Shown here in pieces: positions 7,591-10,115 of a stretch of 10,115 nucleotides of DNA. Location: assembly GCA_032353305.1 (NCBI GenBank), contig JAUCNG010420022.1, forward strand, positions 1-10,115, written 5' to 3'. The notes beneath the pieces were generated by a model. That model saw only the letters and a list, made by a program, of their open reading frames with translations, had not been told where the DNA came from and made no database searches. Source of the DNA: Cephalothrix spiralis (Eukaryota > Nemertea > Palaeonemertea > Archinemertea > Cephalotrichidae). Within the stretch, counting starts at the first letter, position 1. Each line of letters opens with the position of its first letter. Both the position numbers and the translations under genes were made by a program.

Positions 7591-7698
7591 CTACAATAAG
7601 CGAATATCATTCTAGGTCCGCCTAGGCGCTACTTTGGATCGTCCTGGTCAATTTATGGGTTTTAAGTCGCCATAAATTCAAAAATATGTATACAGGCC
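7586..7698. repeat. Direct repeat B, copy 2
   Basis: Identical to 7275-7387. It continues directly into the left end of the AAAAGTAGGA element (CAGGCCTCCCACTG). Confidence 0.95.
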
Positions 7699-8120
7699 TC
7701 CCACTGAGCTCCTCAGGAAAAGTAGGAAGGAAAAAGTAGGAATGTTAATGAGCCGAGCGAAGCGAGGCGAGAAATTTTTGAGAATTAAGGATCATTAAGG
7801 GTCATAATCGCCATTTTTAAAGCACTTAAATTAGCGCAATTGCCTCAATTTAGATTGTTAGGACACATTTTACATCGATAAGGACATAGAACTGTTATTT
7901 TGCACGCATTCTTATACAAACAATGAAGTAATTGAGCCGAGCGACGAGGCAAGGAAAATTTTATCATTTGATCACGTAAAAAACCTCCATTTTCATTCTA
8001 AATAACGTTTTTATTTTAGTAGCAATTATTTTAAAAAGTAGGAAACCACATATCATAAAAAGTAGGAATCCCAAGGAAAAGTAGGACGATTTTCAAAAAG
8101 TAGGACCAGTGGGTGGCCTG
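7693..8120. mobile_element. 428-bp element with AAAAGTAGGA repeats and CGCTCGGCTC core
   Basis: The ends are inverted: CAGGCCTCCCACTG (7693-7706) and CAGTGGGTGGCCTG (8107-8120), 13 of 14 positions matching. AAAAGTAGGA occurs six times in one orientation, at 7718, 7732, 8034, 8058, 8077 and 8096, close to both ends. The centre carries GAGCCGAGCGAAGCGAGGCG (about 7751-7770) and GAGCCGAGCGACGAGGC (about 7934-7950), the reverse complements of boxes in the 4133-4985 element; neighbouring bases (CCCTTAA, AAAATTT, GCGTGCAAAA versus GCACGCAAAA) also correspond. No coding capacity. Likely a non-autonomous DNA element; superfamily undetermined. Confidence 0.6.
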
Positions 8121-8641
8121 TATGTATTTAAATTCATACTGACGATAACACAATCACAGAAACCTAATAAAAGTGCGGAGTGACGGGGATAAGCAAATTA
8201 AATGTACTTGTTTTACAAAAATAGGATGTGGCGGATACGCGCTCTGAAATGATATTCACTTCTGTTGAAGCGTCAATTATATTTTACTATCGTTTAATAC
8301 ATTCTGTTGACCTAAGATGCTTAAATTTACACCATGGAAAGACGACATATATGTTAACATCATACTAAAATTTAAAGCTAATAGCTTTTCTAATTTTTAA
8401 ACTACGGAGTTTTTGAATAATAAGCAAAGATTCACTCAAAAAGTATTAACGTCGTTCTATGATATTCCGTTTTTTGCGCAAATTGACATAACTTAAAAAC
8501 TATAAATGCTGTTAAAATGTAACTTTAGCAAAGATCAAAAACACCATTTCCTTACTACGTGCAAAAAAATCAATTCATTATCTTACATATTTTTGAACAT
8601 ACAACCTTCTAAACAGCGGGACAGATTCAAGGGCCCACCCG

Positions 8642-8643
<2 letters not shown>

Positions 8644-8678
<35 letters not shown>
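8644..8678. repeat. (ATA)n microsatellite
   Basis: About twelve ATA/TAA triplets in a row, 35 bp, ending before ATGATACAG. It lies outside the large inverted arms. Short open frames across it encode homopolymers (Ile or Tyr runs) and are not genes. Confidence 0.95.
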
Positions 8679-8680
<2 letters not shown>

Positions 8681-8944
8681 TACAGTGTTGTTGAATTAAA
8701 ACGATTACAGACCTTTATATAATTTTGAAGATGATTCAGTATAACTTGATTTTTATCTTTAAATGAATAATTTTTAATAAGGCTAGCCAAAAATCTAGAA
8801 TTAGGTTGGTCAAATCGAATTTGATTTATATTTATTTATAAGGGTCAACAACCCGCCAATATGCAGAGTCTTGAAGACTATTACAATTAGTCGTAACTTA
8901 TGAGTTCAAATGTTAACTTGTACTTCCCAATAAAAAAACCTTAC

Positions 8945-9268
8945 CGTCGATATTAACAGTATCCACTGCTAGTGACCTTCGTGTCCTTGACCTTCCAAAA
9001 ACACGCGACAAGGAACCAAAACTGGATTTTTTCTTTTCTTTTTTAATTTTCTTAATTTGTTTATCACTATTTGAGGATGATGACGACACGTGTGACGTAT
9101 TCTGCACTGATACTGGAGATGCTGCTCGTTTATGACTGATTTGAGGTGACACCGACATTTGACTTAGGTTGGATGATGGTGTCAACATGTGATGATTATG
9201 GGTAGAAGCAGGAGAATGGAATTGAATGCTGTTTTCAGAGTCGCATTTTATGCTCATATTGGTTATGA
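8945..9268 (-). CDS. Kazrin exon A: Ser-rich linker and conserved basic block
   Basis: The exon is read from 9268 down to 8945 (324 bp). The acceptor is TTTTTTATTTTTCAG (AG at 9270-9269) and the donor ACG|GTAAGG (GT at 8944-8943). It enters and leaves in phase 1 and carries 107 full codons. Residues about 1-65 are Ser/Thr/Pro/His-rich and probably disordered; about 68-80 form a lysine run (KQIKKIKKEKKK), a possible nuclear-localisation or membrane-binding patch. Then comes FGSLSRVFGRSRTRRSL, matching the kazrin block that vertebrates have as FGSISRVFARGKQRKSL after a similar KKKKKEK run. In the vertebrate protein this block precedes the SAM repeats, the same order as exon A then exon B. The first Met in the frame (codon 4) is internal, not a start; the coiled-coil N-terminus must lie upstream, beyond the right edge. 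The match is from recalled sequence, not an alignment. Confidence 0.87.
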
Positions 9269-9282
9269 CTGAAAAATAAAAA

Positions 9283-9527
9283 ACGAAAGATATTTTTGTT
9301 TGTAAGCGCCTATAGTTTCGAAGGTGCTACGATCTTTCGTAAACTTTGTTTTTATTGATTAGTTTACGGACGAAATTTTTTTACAAACGAAAATGAAACA
9401 GGCTCTATAGAGCTTGGTCGGCCCACTCATGCATCGTATAACGATGCATAAAGACGGATCCGTGACAATATTCTCGCCATGTGTCGAAGCCCAGGAACCC
9501 TGAGGGCTATAGGCTTCAACACGTGGC
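9283..9527. repeat. Stem-loop-rich block upstream of exon A
   Basis: Five inverted pairs follow one another: ACGAAAGAT/ATCTTTCGT (9283-9291 and 9332-9340); CGTAAACT/AGTTTACG (9338-9345 and 9361-9368); the palindrome GCTCTATAGAGC (9402-9413); ATGCATCGT/ACGATGCAT with a 3-nt loop (9429-9449); and GCCATGTGTCGAAGCC/GGCTTCAACACGTGGC (9476-9491 and 9512-9527, 14 of 16 positions). Together they fill most of 245 bp of the intron preceding exon A. No open frame is present. It may be a structured RNA, a transposon relic, or a palindrome-rich repeat. Confidence 0.6.
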
Positions 9528-9608
9528 TCAATAGTCAATCAAATGACCAGTCGATTCTTGGCATTTTTAGACGAGGCCACCGAAGGATTTGGTGCAGAAT
9601 TAATCAAG

Positions 9609-10115
9609 GTCATCAGGTCACGTGACCTCAATTTTGACAATGCTATTGTTTTAGAATATGAAATATACCTCAAATACCAGATTTTATCAATTTAGCATGA
9701 ATTGGTTCTGAGATATCGATTACTTCCGGTTATGACGTCATCAGGTCACGTGACCTCAATTTTGAAAAATAACATTGTTTTTAGAATGTAAAATATACCT
9801 CAAATACCAAATTTCATCAATTAAGCATGAATAGGTTCTGATATATCGATCATTTCCGGTTATGACGTCATCAGGTCACGTGACCTCAATTTTGACATTG
9901 TCATTGTTTTTAGAATATGAAATATTCCTGTTATACCAAATTTTATCAATTTAGCATGAATAGGTTCTGAGATATCGATTACTTCCAGTTATGACGTCAT
10001 CAGGTCACGTGACCTCAATTTGACAATGTCATTGTAAATAGCATATGGTATATACCCTATATACCAAATTTCATCAACGTTGCATGAATATGTACCGAGA
10101 TATTAAGCACATCAG
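9609..10115. repeat. ~129-bp tandem array with CRE and E-box palindromes
   Basis: Four copies are visible, set by the 12-bp palindrome GGTCACGTGACC at 9616, 9744, 9874 and 10003 (periods 128, 130 and 129). In copies 2 to 4 it is preceded by the 10-bp palindrome ATGACGTCAT, two bases away. Other shared blocks are CCTCAATTTTGA, a TACCAAATTT/CATCAA segment, GCATGAATAGGTTCTGA and GATATCGATTACTTCC. The last copy is more diverged and the array reaches the window edge. The array lies in the intron 5' of exon A. CACGTG and TGACGTCA are the classic E-box and CRE core sites, but nothing here shows that they act. Confidence 0.93.

Larger units (their letters stand above)
6954..8583. mobile_element. Large inverted-arm (foldback) composite
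   Basis: The left arm (6954-7387) corresponds in inverted orientation to 8583-8113. Correspondence is closest from AGATAATGAATTG and the TTTTTTGCACGTAGTA segment through GTTATGTCAATTTGCGC, AATCTTTGCTTATTATT and TTAGTATGATGTTAACAT, then weakens and resumes at the inner ends, GTATACAGGCC versus GGCCTGTATGTA. Arms are about 435 and 470 bp. Between them lie the second A and B copies and the 428-bp AAAAGTAGGA element. The arrangement suggests a DNA transposon with long terminal inverted repeats that was later partly duplicated. No transposase frame and no certain outer target duplication were found. Confidence 0.7.
3862..8944 (-). other. Kazrin intron (5083 bp, phase 1)
   Basis: The donor is ACG|GTAAGG at 8944 and the acceptor TTCTTTAG at 3862. 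Both flanking exons agree on phase 1, which strongly supports a single intron between them. Most of its length is accounted for by transposon-like elements, foldbacks and duplications. Its segments without a listed element, such as 3880-4130 and 5980-6426, contain no coding signal I can see; around 4081-4111 there is an 8-bp inverted pair GTCACATG/CATGTGAC. Confidence 0.8.

Noticed and set aside
6465-7625. Paired open frames starting MALGHRLEFQ at 6465 and 7425
   Set aside because: Identity follows from the duplicated DNA, and the frames end differently after the repeat boundary. No recognisable domain.
8506-8790. Open frames with poly-Ile or poly-Tyr runs on both strands
   Set aside because: They cross the (ATA)n microsatellite and an inverted arm; not genes.
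9730-9756. Hammerhead-ribozyme core CTGATGA on the minus strand in the tandem array
   Set aside because: The heptamer arises where the two palindromes meet. I find no GAAA core element or stem III in the required position.

Overview
The window looks like AT-rich nuclear DNA from an invertebrate animal, probably aquatic. The evidence is a split gene on the minus strand with canonical GT...AG splice sites, many short non-autonomous DNA transposons, micro- and minisatellites, a tandem satellite-like array, and a decayed Polinton/Maverick (virus-like DNA transposon) relic. Nothing bacterial is present: no operons, ribosome-binding sites or dense ORFs. I cannot name the species or phylum.

The main gene is an orthologue of kazrin (KAZN), read right to left. 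Exon A (9268-8945) encodes a serine-rich linker, a lysine run and a conserved basic block. Exon B (3861-3674) encodes the beginning of the first SAM domain of the liprin-homology region. The exon A donor and exon B acceptor are both phase 1, so the two join cleanly across a 5083-bp intron (8944-3862). Exon B ends in phase 0 at a consensus donor, and the gene should continue through the left part of the window. A 50-codon open frame at 3018-2866 starts in phase 0 directly after an AG acceptor and ends in a stop. It is a candidate alternative last exon, unproven.

Layout, left to right. 1-357: non-coding AT-rich DNA with a 21-bp direct repeat. 358-1207: decayed Polinton double-jelly-roll major capsid gene on the plus strand, broken across all three frames. 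1239-1388: a small frame resembling the PX-like protein of such elements. 1385-1609: a small C2H2 zinc-finger frame interrupted by a stop. 1649-2112: minisatellite of 21-bp units with a 9-unit higher-order period, followed by an AATAAA. 2163-3673: mostly featureless apart from the candidate exon. 3674-3861: kazrin exon B.

The large intron (3862-8944) is a graveyard of repeats: an element with CGTGATTCGTGAAC-type subterminal repeats (4133-4985) holding a pogo/Tigger-like MITE (4641-4816); a foldback with about 230-bp arms (5163-5697); a block of strong, partly competing hairpins (5884-5979); a recent 960-bp tandem duplication whose second copy lacks 644 bp (6427-7698); a larger inverted-arm structure (6954-8583) centred on a 428-bp element with AAAAGTAGGA repeats (7693-8120); and an (ATA)n run. 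8945-9268 is exon A. Upstream of it come a stem-loop-rich block (9283-9527) and a ~129-bp tandem array carrying CRE and E-box palindromes (9609 to the window end).

The genes do not form a pathway: a host scaffold gene hosts unrelated mobile DNA, with the Polinton relic antisense to it. I see no convincing new functional system. The most informative items are the kazrin exon pair, the candidate alternative last exon, and the two related transposon-like elements sharing a CGCTCGGCTC core.
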